11,475 nt of DNA from JBICHM01 sp043101835 (GTDB taxonomy: Bacteria; Planctomycetota; Phycisphaerae; Phycisphaerales; UBA1924), in assembly GCA_043101835.1 (NCBI GenBank), contig JBICHM010000068.1, positions 1-11,475 of the forward strand, read 5' to 3'. Positions 1 to 7,477 of the stretch are shown in pieces (position 1 is the stretch's first letter; the number at the start of each line of letters is the position of its first letter). Below the pieces are notes generated by a model. It had not been told where the DNA came from. It did not search any database and saw only the letters and a list, made by a program, of their open reading frames with translations. Both the position numbers and the translations under genes were made by a program.

Positions 1-15
1 GTGCTCTTCCGATCT
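1..15 (+). other. Illumina TruSeq adapter remnant at contig end
   Basis: The first 15 bases, GTGCTCTTCCGATCT, are identical to the last 15 bases of the standard Illumina TruSeq read-2 adapter, and they sit exactly at the sequence edge, where untrimmed adapter is expected. Genomic sequence therefore probably starts at base 16. The remnant supplies a false GTG start and keeps the downstream frame open by chance. The match is seen directly; the adapter sequence is established knowledge. Confidence 0.95.
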
Positions 16-888
16 CGCGAAGGGATCGACCTGATCGAGGCGATTCCGATCGAGCAGTACATCGGCGGCGTGCTGACCAGCGAGTTGTACGCCGGCTGGG
101 GCGAGGCCACCTACGAGGCACAGGCGATCGCGGCCCGCTCCTACGCGCTGCACGAGCGGGGACGGCGCATCCGGCTGGGCGACCACTTCCACGTGGAGAG
201 CACGACGCAGGACCAGGCCTACGCGGGCGATCGCGCGACGCCGCAGGCGAAGCGCGCCGCGGAGGCGACGCGCGGCACGGTGCTGACCTTCCGTGACCAC
301 ATCCTGCGCGCGTACTACTCGTCCACCTGCGGCGGGCGGGCCGGCAGCGCGCGCGACACGTGGCCCGTCGGGCCGGGCTTCGGGTTCAACCTCGACGCGC
401 CGATCCAGGCGCACGAACGCTCGTGCGCGTGTGAGTTCTCGCCGCGCTATCGCTGGTCGCTCGAACGCTCGCGTGACGAGCTGGCGCGCCGGTTCGCGGC
501 CTGGGGCCGGGAGAACGGGCGACCGATCCGGCGCCTCGAATCGATCGGCTCGATCACGCCGGCGCGTCGGAACGCCGTGGGACGGCCGGCGTCATACACC
601 GTGACCGACGAGAAGGGCGTGGCGTTCACGCTGTCGGCGGAGGAGCTGCGCCTCGCCTGCAACACCGGGGCGAGCGGCGCTCCGGAGATCACGGCGCAGA
701 CGCGCGTGCTCAGCGGGGACCTCGTGTTCGTCCTCAGGGGCGACACGGCGACGATCGAGGGGCGCGGGTTCGGCCACGGCGTGGGGATGTGTCAGTTCGG
801 CGCCGAAGGGATGTCCCGACAGGGCCGGACGGCGCGCGACATCGTGCTGCACTACTACCGCGGCGCGTCGCTCGAACGGGCGTACTGA
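1..888 (+). CDS. SpoIID/LytB-domain protein, 5'-truncated
   Basis: This is the C-terminal part of a SpoIID/LytB (stage II sporulation protein D) domain protein. B. subtilis SpoIID is a lytic transglycosylase acting on peptidoglycan stripped of stem peptides; outside spore formers the domain occurs in cell-wall remodelling or amidase-modifier proteins. Residues 16-52 carry the family's opening block: IPIEQYIGGVLTSEL, then EAQAIAARSYAL. E28 lies where the catalytic Glu of SpoIID sits. A cysteine block follows (STCGG at 108-112, C142 and C144), and the domain closes with GHGVGMCQFGA (258-268) and LHYYRG. The stop is TGA at 886-888. The first five residues come from adapter sequence, so the GTG at base 1 is not a real start; the true N-terminus, probably with a signal peptide, is missing. 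The gene converges on the lipoprotein gene with 28 bases between stops. Codon 736-738 is AGG, the codon read by the split tRNA in this window. Family assignment is firm; the substrate in this organism is not known. Confidence 0.9.
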   Translation: MLFRSREGIDLIEAIPIEQYIGGVLTSELYAGWGEATYEAQAIAARSYALHERGRRIRLGDHFHVESTTQDQAYAGDRATPQAKRAAEATRGTVLTFRDHILRAYYSSTCGGRAGSARDTWPVGPGFGFNLDAPIQAHERSCACEFSPRYRWSLERSRDELARRFAAWGRENGRPIRRLESIGSITPARRNAVGRPASYTVTDEKGVAFTLSAEELRLACNTGASGAPEITAQTRVLSGDLVFVLRGDTATIEGRGFGHGVGMCQFGAEGMSRQGRTARDIVLHYYRGASLERAY

Positions 889-916
889 TACGTCGTGCGA
901 GTTGGGGGCCCGCCGG

Positions 917-1828
917 TCAGCGCCCGAGCAGGCTGAACCGCTCGGGGGTGCGCGGCACGAGCATGACCACCGCGCGGAGGGGCTCGTCGCCCAGTCGGCC
1001 AGAGAGCGACGTCAGCAGCGCCTCGCCGGGGGTCGGCAGCGCGGGCGCCGGCGGACCGGCGATCTCGCCCCAGTCGAACCAGTGGCGGTTCGACATCGCG
1101 CCCGCGCTCGTCCAGGCGCGCGACGGATCCTCCGGCACGATGAGGTAGGCGTAGCCGGGGTCGAGGGCGGTGTTGACGGTCAGTTCGGTAAAGACCGCGC
1201 CCGCGTTCTCGGGGGCGATGCGGCGCATCCCGGCGAAGGCGTCGAGGCTCACCCCCGGCGCGCTCGCGGCATGCTGGAGCGTCAGATCGACGCGAAGGCG
1301 CGGGCCCGTGGCGGTCGGCGCGGTCCAGGCACGCGCAAGCAGTCGCATGCGCCCGTCGGGCATCTCGATACGCGTGCCGCCGATGAGCAGCCCGGTCTCG
1401 GCGCCGACGCGATCCCCCTGCAGCAGTTCGGTCCATCGCGGGATCTGCCCGAGCCACTGGCGATCGACGCGCCCGAGGACGGGCATCGCGCGGCGCAGGC
1501 CGGGGATGTCGGCGAGGGGAACTCGCACCATACGCAGGCCGTGCTCGCGCCAGGCCTCCACCGCGTCGCCTTCGATCGGGGACGGCTGGGCGAGGTAGGG
1601 CGCGAGCGCCCGGGCCACGGCGTCGTCCTGCTCGGCGACGACCCACCAGCGGAGTTCAAGCCCGTCATCGCCGCCGACGACGGCGGGCGAGAAGATGTCG
1701 TCGTCGAGCATGTCGGGCGACATGGCGACAGGCGCCGGGCGTTTCCACCACGCGCAGCCGCCCAGCGTCGCGACGGCGCAGCCGGCGGCGGCGAGCATGG
1801 CGAGGGTGCGGGCGGTGCGTCGGGCCAT
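917..1828 (-). CDS. Predicted lipoprotein of unknown function
   Basis: This gene encodes 303 residues that I do not recognise as any named family. The N-terminus is a lipoprotein signal: two basic residues (R3, R4), a hydrophobic stretch of about 15 residues and a lipobox LGGC at 22-25, so C25 would be lipidated and the protein held on a membrane facing the periplasm or outside. The mature part has a Trp-rich start (WWKRP; later LELRWWVV) and is predicted mixed alpha/beta. The ATG at 1826-1828 is supported by GGAGGAG on the minus strand at 1839-1845, about 10 bases upstream. It lies 99 bases downstream of the LOG gene and may be the last gene of that leftward transcript or have its own promoter. 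Its stop converges on the SpoIID gene. The reading frame is coherent to the end; the plus-strand frames over it are shadows. The lipoprotein call is strong, but function is open. Confidence 0.8.
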   Translation of the reverse strand: MARRTARTLAMLAAAGCAVATLGGCAWWKRPAPVAMSPDMLDDDIFSPAVVGGDDGLELRWWVVAEQDDAVARALAPYLAQPSPIEGDAVEAWREHGLRMVRVPLADIPGLRRAMPVLGRVDRQWLGQIPRWTELLQGDRVGAETGLLIGGTRIEMPDGRMRLLARAWTAPTATGPRLRVDLTLQHAASAPGVSLDAFAGMRRIAPENAGAVFTELTVNTALDPGYAYLIVPEDPSRAWTSAGAMSNRHWFDWGEIAGPPAPALPTPGEALLTSLSGRLGDEPLRAVVMLVPRTPERFSLLGR

Positions 1829-1838
1829 CGGGCGGGTG

Positions 1839-1845
1839 CTCCTCC
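1839..1845 (-). promoter_or_regulatory. Shine-Dalgarno site of the lipoprotein gene
   Basis: Read on the minus strand this is GGAGGAG, ten bases before the ATG at 1828-1826. It supports that start and shows that the lipoprotein can be translated independently of the LOG gene upstream. Confidence 0.6.
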
Positions 1846-1927
1846 GGGAGGCGGCAGCGTACCGGGAATCGGGGCAGCCTCGCCACCCCGAACAGCGGGC
1901 TGACTGCGCCCCCCTGCTTTCGGGAGG

Positions 1928-3052
1928 CTATACGGCGGGATCGAACTCGTTGATCCGGTCGATCAGGCGCCGGACCACGCCGAACTTGCGCCGGTTGTGG
2001 TGGAAGCAGATGCGCGGGAGGTCGAGGTGGTCCTCTTCGAGGTCGTAGGGGCCCCGCTGGACGATGCGTCCGTCGCGGACGAGTTCATCGGCGAACTCGT
2101 CGTGGAGGGCCGCGACGTCCTCGTCGCGCAGGCGGTGGCGGAGACGGATGATCAGGTCGTCGCGGACATAGCGCGACGAGTGGTAGTTGCGGTAGAAGCG
2201 CTCGACATGGTCGGCGGCGTCGGCGGGGTTCTCGGCGATGTGGAAGAGGTCGATGTCCTCGGGGCTGATGAAGCCGTAGTTGAGCAGCGACCGTTCGATG
2301 TAGTTGATCCAGTGGCGCCAGTAGTCGCCGTTCTCGCCTTCGACGAGGACGATGGGGATCATGGACGACTTGCCGGTCTGGATGAGCGTGAGGACTTCGA
2401 AGATCTCGTCCTGCGTGCCGAAGCCGCCCGGGAAGGCGGCGACCGCTTCGCTCTGGCTCACGAAGATGAGCTTGCGCGTGAAGAAGTACTTGAAGGTGAT
2501 GAGCTTCGGATCGCCGGCGATCACCGTGTTGGCGGTGGTCTCGAATGGCAGTCGGATGGCGAGGCCGAAGGACGACTCGCGCCCCGGGCCTTCGTGTCCG
2601 GCCTTCATGATGCCGTCGCCGGCGCCGGTGATCACGGCCCACCGCCGGTCGGCCATGATGCGGCTGAACTCGATCGCGGCGGCGTAGTCGGGATGGTCGG
2701 GCGGGGTGCGCGCCGAGCCGAAGATGCTGATCCGCTTGAGGTCGGGGTACCGCGCGAAGACGCGATAGGCGTGGCGCAGCTCGCGCATCGCGGCGGACAT
2801 GAGCTTCAACTCGCCGCGATCGCGCTGGTCGGTCACGAGCTTGAGCGCGGTGACCATGAGTTCGCGGATGAAGCGGTTGTTGCCGTGCCCGGCCTCGCCG
2901 CCGGCTTCGACGATGAGACGCTCGAGCTGCTCGACGAACTCGGGTTCGTTGAGGCGGGTGGCGCCGAGCGCGGGCTGTTGCGTATCGCCGGAGCGCGAGG
3001 CGGCGCCCTGCTCGGCGCGGAGGTTGGCCTGTTCTGGGGCTTCGTTGGTCAT
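1928..3052 (-). CDS. LOG-family (TIGR00730) nucleotide 5'-monophosphate nucleosidase
   Basis: This gene encodes a 374-residue Rossmann-fold protein of the LOG family, long mislabelled lysine decarboxylase. Members split the N-glycosidic bond of nucleoside 5'-monophosphates to free base and ribose 5-phosphate, either as cytokinin-activating LOG enzymes or as purine/pyrimidine nucleotide nucleosidases such as PpnN. Seen here: the opening strand ISIFGSAR (108-115), the phosphate-loop-like GAGDGIMKAG (143-152), the RK pair (193-194) and the signature PGGFGTQDE (208-216), followed by FEVLTLIQTGK. The usual GGGPGIM-type motif is changed to GAGDGIM. The core spans about 105-290, with a helical N-terminal region of about 100 residues and a C-terminal extension of about 85, so it is longer than minimal LOG proteins (about 180-200) and shorter than PpnN (about 450). 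The ATG at 3052-3050 overlaps the AsmA stop as ATGA, so translation is probably coupled. Family is firm; substrate (cytokinin or general nucleotide) cannot be told from sequence. Confidence 0.9.
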   Translation of the reverse strand: MTNEAPEQANLRAEQGAASRSGDTQQPALGATRLNEPEFVEQLERLIVEAGGEAGHGNNRFIRELMVTALKLVTDQRDRGELKLMSAAMRELRHAYRVFARYPDLKRISIFGSARTPPDHPDYAAAIEFSRIMADRRWAVITGAGDGIMKAGHEGPGRESSFGLAIRLPFETTANTVIAGDPKLITFKYFFTRKLIFVSQSEAVAAFPGGFGTQDEIFEVLTLIQTGKSSMIPIVLVEGENGDYWRHWINYIERSLLNYGFISPEDIDLFHIAENPADAADHVERFYRNYHSSRYVRDDLIIRLRHRLRDEDVAALHDEFADELVRDGRIVQRGPYDLEEDHLDLPRICFHHNRRKFGVVRRLIDRINEFDPAV

Positions 3053-6000
3053 CTGTTGAGCGGAACCGTTGGCGTGGTGCGGTCGCGCCGGGACTCGCCC
3101 CGGCGTGAATCCCCCACCATACCCGCTTCGGAGCGGGTTGCGCCGAGCGCGCCCTCCAGCACCCGGCCGGCGCTGGGCAGCGGCTGGGCGCGGAACCTGG
3201 GGTCGGCGAGCGTGCCGGTGACGCGGGCGGCGATCAGCTCGTTCCGCACGGCGTCGACGAGGTTGCTCAGCAGCGGGACGCGCCGCTTGCCGCGGCTTGT
3301 GAAGATCAGGTCAACACTCGCGTCGTCGAGCGTGAGGCGCCCCTGGCCCTGCACACGGATCGAAGGGGATTCCGCCGCCATGCGTTCGATGGAGACGAGG
3401 TCCTGCTGCATGGAGAACTCGACGACGCCGTAGTCGAGCTCCTCGCCGCGCGGGGCCTGGAGGTTGGTCAGTTCGATGACGCCGAGCAGGAAGGGCAGGC
3501 TGACGAGTTCGCCGCCCTCGGCGACCATGATGCCGCGCCCGATGCGGGAGGCGGGATCGTCGAGGCGCCCGGTGAGAAACAGCTGCCCGCTAACGGCGCC
3601 GCGCTGCGGTGTGGGGCCAGGCGGCAGCCCGGTCTCGCTGGCGAGCGAGGCGACGAGCATGCCAAGGTCGACACCGGCGAGTCGGAGGTCGGCGTCGTAG
3701 CGTCCTGCGCGCGGGCCGGCGCCGACATCGATGTGCCCGGCGAGGCGCCCGCCGACGGCGTCGGCGGAGAAGTCCTCGACGACGAACGCCTGGTCGCCGT
3801 CGCCGGTGCGCAGATGGGCGCGCGCATCGGAGAGCGCAAGGCCGAGGGCGTGGAGCGAATCGAGCGCGACATCGATATCGATGCCCGGGCGCTCGCGCCG
3901 GGGCGACCAGTCGATCGCCAGGGCCGCCTGCCCGATGGCGCGATCGACGTCGACACCGGCGAAGAACGCGGCGTCGGTGACGGTGAGTTGCGCCGTGACC
4001 GCGCCCTCCACCTGCTCGAGATCGCCCGCCGGCGCGACAGCGCGGATGCGTCCATCGCGGACGGCCCAGGGGCCGTCGACACGAAAATCGATGGCGTCCA
4101 GCGCGCCGGTGGCCTCGGCGGGCAGGAGCGCGAGCAGCGGGCGGGGCCACCCCATCGCGTCCGCGCCGAATGACAGGTCGAGTTCCAGGTCCTCGTGGGC
4201 GGTCCACGCGCCGGCGATATCCACGCTCCAGTCCTCGGCGATGAGGCGCAGGTCGCGGAGGCGCCCGCCGCCTGGCGCAAACTCGATGCGCCCGTCGACA
4301 TGTTCCACATCGATATACGCCTCACCGGCGTCAAAGGCGATGGCGGATGGCTCGACCCAACCTTCGACGCTCCGCGCGCCGCCGCCGGTGCGCCGGAGGC
4401 GGGCCGCCCCCGAGATGGCGCCGCGCACGCGGCGCTCCTCGAGCGTGTCGGCGAGCGCGTCTCCGATCTGCCGTCGCGCAAACGCCCGCGCGGCGCGCGA
4501 TTCGAGGCGCGCATCGGTGAGCGTGACCGTCAGGTCTTCATCGCCGGCGCCGGAAAGGTCAAGGAAGCCGTCGAGCATGGCGCGTCCGGCGGGCTGCGCA
4601 TCGAAGAGCAGCGAACCGGCGAAGCGGTCGAGACGGGCGATGCCTTCGGAGAGGTCGATCACCGCCCTGCCGGAGCTGCGCTGCATGGTGAGGCGCCCGC
4701 CGAGGGTGTTGAAGCCGAGCCACCGGCCGTCCTCGAGGGCGAGTTCGGCGCGGGTCTCGGCGCCTTCGGCGGACACAACGACCAGCGAGGCGTCCACGAC
4801 GCCGGAGGGGTCGCGCTCGGCGCGCACGCCGCGGAGCGCATCGGCGGCGTCGGGCGAGAACACCGAGACGATGCGCTCGACCGGCGCGCCGAGCGGAAGG
4901 CCGTCGACCGTCACCGCCACTTCGACCGATGGCGATTCGTCGGCAAAGCTCCCTTCGATGAGCATCTGCAGCGGCGCCGGGCGGGCCGGCGACATCTGTC
5001 CGTCGCCTGAGGGCGGGGCGACAAAGCCACTGACGGGCCCGATGCGGAAGGAATCGCCATCGACGACCGCCTCGCCCGCGAGGCCGGTGAGCAGCGCCGG
5101 CGCGTCGGGCGACGGCGCGGCGGCGAGATTGCGGAACGCCACCGTCGCGCCGAGTGATGCGCCCTCCGGAGCCGCCGGATCGAGCCGGATTGCGGCGTCG
5201 AGCTCGCCCGAGAGGCCGAGCCCTTCGAGCAGTCGCGCGGGCGTTGTGACAAGCCCGCTGCCAAGGGCGATCGGCGATTCGGGCAGCACATCACGCAGGA
5301 GCGCATCGATGGGCAGGCTCTGGAGCCGGACATCGACATCGGGCGCGAGGTCTTCGTCGAGCGCGACGACGATCCGGCCCGACCCGGCGCCGCCGGTGAG
5401 GCCGCGCAAGCCAACGCTTTCGATGAGCGCCTCGTCGCGGATGACCACGCGCAGCGGATCGGCGATGAGCGGGTACGGAAACTCGCCGGGCAACAGGGAG
5501 GCCTTCGGCACATTGACGACGATGTCGTAGTCGAACTCGCCGATCGCGCCGGGGGGGCGCGAGATGCGGATGTCGGCCGAGCCGACGCCGCCCGGTTCGA
5601 AGACCGGCACGCGCAGGCGCCGGCCGAGGGCGTCGATCTCGCGTTCGAGCGCGAGGCGCTGGCTGGTTCGGAGGCTGGTGTCGTCGCGGAGCTGCGCCGC
5701 GAGGCCGGCGATCTGCGCGGCGATGTCGTCGCGATCGGCGGCGCTCTGCAGCAGGCCGTCGGCGCGGAGGCGGTCGTAGGCGCCGCGATCGATGAGCCCG
5801 TCGATGATGGGGCGCCAGTCGTCGGGCATGGCGCTGGCGAGGACATCGTCAACCGGGGTGTCGACGGAGTTGATGCGTATGTCGAGCCCAGCCGCGGCGT
5901 CGTACCCGACGATCTCGCCCTCGGCGGTGACGAAGGCGCCGCTGGCGCCGAATCCCCGAAGGTTGCGCAGCTGCATGCCGGTGGTGTCGAAGAGCACTTC

Positions 6001-7374
6001 GCCGCTGATGTCGCGGATCGGATAGGGGAAATCGGCGTAGGCCATCTGGCCGTCGTCAAAGGTGACGCGCCCCGTGACGGCGATGTCGCCGACATTGCCG
6101 GCGTCGCCGACGGCGCGGTGGATCTGCACCTGCCCGCGCACGAGCGCCTGGGGGCCGAGGAACAGCGCGATGATCTCCTGCGCCTCGGGCGGGGCGAAGA
6201 GCGCGGCGCGCGTGCCCTCACGGAAGAAAAAGGGCTCGATGTTCACCGTCGCGTCGAAGGGAAAGGCGCCTTCGACATCGAAGCCTTCGGTGGCGAGTTC
6301 GACGCGGAGGTCAACATCCTCGACGCGTCCGGCCAGGTCGGCGCGCAGGCCGGAGCGGTCGAAGCGGATGAACCCGTCCACGCCCTGCATGCGGAGGGTG
6401 TCGGGCCCGGTGTCGGCGCTGATTGCGATGGGCGCGGGCGTGGTGAGGTTCACGCCGGCGAGTTCTAACTCGGCCTCGACGCCGGCGCCGGGGCTGTAGT
6501 GGAACTCGGTGCGCGGGGCGAGACCTTCGATGGCCAGGCGGCTCCAGAGTTCGCGAACTCGTGAGGGCGCGGCTCGGGGATCGAAGTTCGAGAGGTCGAG
6601 GTTTCGCATCGTCAGCGACGCCGTGGATCGCTCGAGATCGATCGCGCCGGTGAAGAGCATCGCGGGTCGCTGCTGGTTGGTGAGTTCGGTGAGCGTCAGT
6701 TCGTAGACTGGCTCGCCGGGGGCGGGCGGCTCGAGCACACCCTCGACGCGGAGTTGGGCGAGGGGCGTGTACTGGTCGCCGAGGTGCTCGCCGAACTCGA
6801 GCGCGCCTTCGACGATGCGCAGCGCCGGCGGCGCAACGGCGCCGACGCCGGCGGCGGGGTCGGCGCCCGTCGTGTGGCGCACGATGGGGTCGATGTTGAG
6901 CCCGCCGGTGGTGACGTTCTGGCTGAGGCGGATGACGGGGCGGACGGCTTCGATGTCGCTGACGGCGCTCGGCCCGGCGCCGGCCACGAGCGTGGCGAAG
7001 TTGACTTGCGCGGTGAGGCTCTCGGCGGTGAAGACGGCGCCGGCCTCCCCCGCGACACCCGGGGCGCGCCAGACGGGATCCTCGATGCGCACCTCGCCGC
7101 CGAGCGTCGCGAAGAATCGGCCCTGTGTGAACTCGACGCCGAGCGCCTTCTCGATGCGTGGTTTGAGGACCGACCGGAGGATCGCGTGGCGCCCGATCGT
7201 GACACCGGCGCCGCCGATGATGAGGAGCACGAGCAGGACGACGAAGACCTGCAGCATGTGGCGGCGCACGCGTCGCAGGCGGACGCGCTCGCGTCGCTCG
7301 GCGCGCTGCCTGCGTCGCTCGCTGGTGCCCCGACGCGGCTTGGGGGCTTTGGGTGTGGCGGGGTCGTTGGGCAT
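3049..7374 (-). CDS. Large AsmA/TamB/YhdP-like membrane-anchored protein
   Basis: This gene encodes 1441 residues built like the AsmA/TamB/YhdP superfamily, which in diderm bacteria forms long beta-groove proteins spanning the periplasm, implicated in phospholipid movement to the outer membrane. A very basic cytoplasmic tail (about 1-39, rich in RR and RxxR) is followed by one membrane segment (about 40-60, LQVFVVLLVLLIIGGAG) and then ILRSVLKPRIEKALGVEF, typical of the AsmA start. The rest is a long chain of short beta strands with repeated 'V.G.I....G.....D' patterns. About 508-595 is a helical, charged interruption that looks coiled-coil. The C-terminal 180 residues, including LPFLLGVIELTNL, the run from SIRVQGQGRLTL, and VTGTLADPRF, match the conserved AsmA-like C-terminal region. 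Length is comparable to YhdP and TamB (about 1260). It is first in a leftward transcript, overlapping the LOG gene by four bases. Upstream AGGA lies only two bases from the ATG at 7374, so the start is less certain; no in-frame start before the membrane segment looks better. Class is well supported; exact subfamily is not. Confidence 0.82.
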   Translation of the reverse strand: MPNDPATPKAPKPRRGTSERRRQRAERRERVRLRRVRRHMLQVFVVLLVLLIIGGAGVTIGRHAILRSVLKPRIEKALGVEFTQGRFFATLGGEVRIEDPVWRAPGVAGEAGAVFTAESLTAQVNFATLVAGAGPSAVSDIEAVRPVIRLSQNVTTGGLNIDPIVRHTTGADPAAGVGAVAPPALRIVEGALEFGEHLGDQYTPLAQLRVEGVLEPPAPGEPVYELTLTELTNQQRPAMLFTGAIDLERSTASLTMRNLDLSNFDPRAAPSRVRELWSRLAIEGLAPRTEFHYSPGAGVEAELELAGVNLTTPAPIAISADTGPDTLRMQGVDGFIRFDRSGLRADLAGRVEDVDLRVELATEGFDVEGAFPFDATVNIEPFFFREGTRAALFAPPEAQEIIALFLGPQALVRGQVQIHRAVGDAGNVGDIAVTGRVTFDDGQMAYADFPYPIRDISGEVLFDTTGMQLRNLRGFGASGAFVTAEGEIVGYDAAAGLDIRINSVDTPVDDVLASAMPDDWRPIIDGLIDRGAYDRLRADGLLQSAADRDDIAAQIAGLAAQLRDDTSLRTSQRLALEREIDALGRRLRVPVFEPGGVGSADIRISRPPGAIGEFDYDIVVNVPKASLLPGEFPYPLIADPLRVVIRDEALIESVGLRGLTGGAGSGRIVVALDEDLAPDVDVRLQSLPIDALLRDVLPESPIALGSGLVTTPARLLEGLGLSGELDAAIRLDPAAPEGASLGATVAFRNLAAAPSPDAPALLTGLAGEAVVDGDSFRIGPVSGFVAPPSGDGQMSPARPAPLQMLIEGSFADESPSVEVAVTVDGLPLGAPVERIVSVFSPDAADALRGVRAERDPSGVVDASLVVVSAEGAETRAELALEDGRWLGFNTLGGRLTMQRSSGRAVIDLSEGIARLDRFAGSLLFDAQPAGRAMLDGFLDLSGAGDEDLTVTLTDARLESRAARAFARRQIGDALADTLEERRVRGAISGAARLRRTGGGARSVEGWVEPSAIAFDAGEAYIDVEHVDGRIEFAPGGGRLRDLRLIAEDWSVDIAGAWTAHEDLELDLSFGADAMGWPRPLLALLPAEATGALDAIDFRVDGPWAVRDGRIRAVAPAGDLEQVEGAVTAQLTVTDAAFFAGVDVDRAIGQAALAIDWSPRRERPGIDIDVALDSLHALGLALSDARAHLRTGDGDQAFVVEDFSADAVGGRLAGHIDVGAGPRAGRYDADLRLAGVDLGMLVASLASETGLPPGPTPQRGAVSGQLFLTGRLDDPASRIGRGIMVAEGGELVSLPFLLGVIELTNLQAPRGEELDYGVVEFSMQQDLVSIERMAAESPSIRVQGQGRLTLDDASVDLIFTSRGKRRVPLLSNLVDAVRNELIAARVTGTLADPRFRAQPLPSAGRVLEGALGATRSEAGMVGDSRRGESRRDRTTPTVPLNR

Positions 7375-7457
7375 GGTCCTGCGCGCGGCGGCGCCGCACG
7401 CAGAGGGTACCGCCCGCGGCGTGGTCGGGTTCGCGCCCCGGCGTCGGCGCGAGGGCG

Positions 7458-7463
7458 TACACT
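7458..7463 (+). promoter_or_regulatory. Possible -10 element of the tRNA-Arg gene
   Basis: TACACT matches four of six positions of the sigma-70 -10 consensus and ends 14 bases before the mature tRNA 5' end, a sensible place for a tRNA promoter. No convincing -35 element is visible at 16-18 bases spacing. The 103-base interval 7375-7477 must also hold the leftward promoter for the AsmA gene, for which I see no clear match. Weak call. Confidence 0.25.
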
Positions 7464-7477
7464 CCCGGCGACAACTT

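Noticed and set aside
902..1903. A 333-codon plus-strand frame opposite the lipoprotein gene.
   Set aside because: Gly/Arg-rich shadow; the minus-strand frame has a lipobox and a ribosome site.
1907..1927. GC hairpin just after the LOG stop (CCTCCC and GGGGGG on the minus strand).
   Set aside because: No T-run follows and the pairing is short, so I do not call it a terminator.
1997..3433. A 478-codon plus-strand frame opposite the LOG gene.
   Set aside because: The minus-strand frame encodes a clear LOG family protein with intact motifs; the plus frame gives Val/Asp/Glu-rich sequence with no domain.
3731..5530. A 599-codon plus-strand frame opposite the AsmA gene.
   Set aside because: The product is Ser/Arg/Pro-rich low complexity, antisense to a continuous AsmA-like reading frame.
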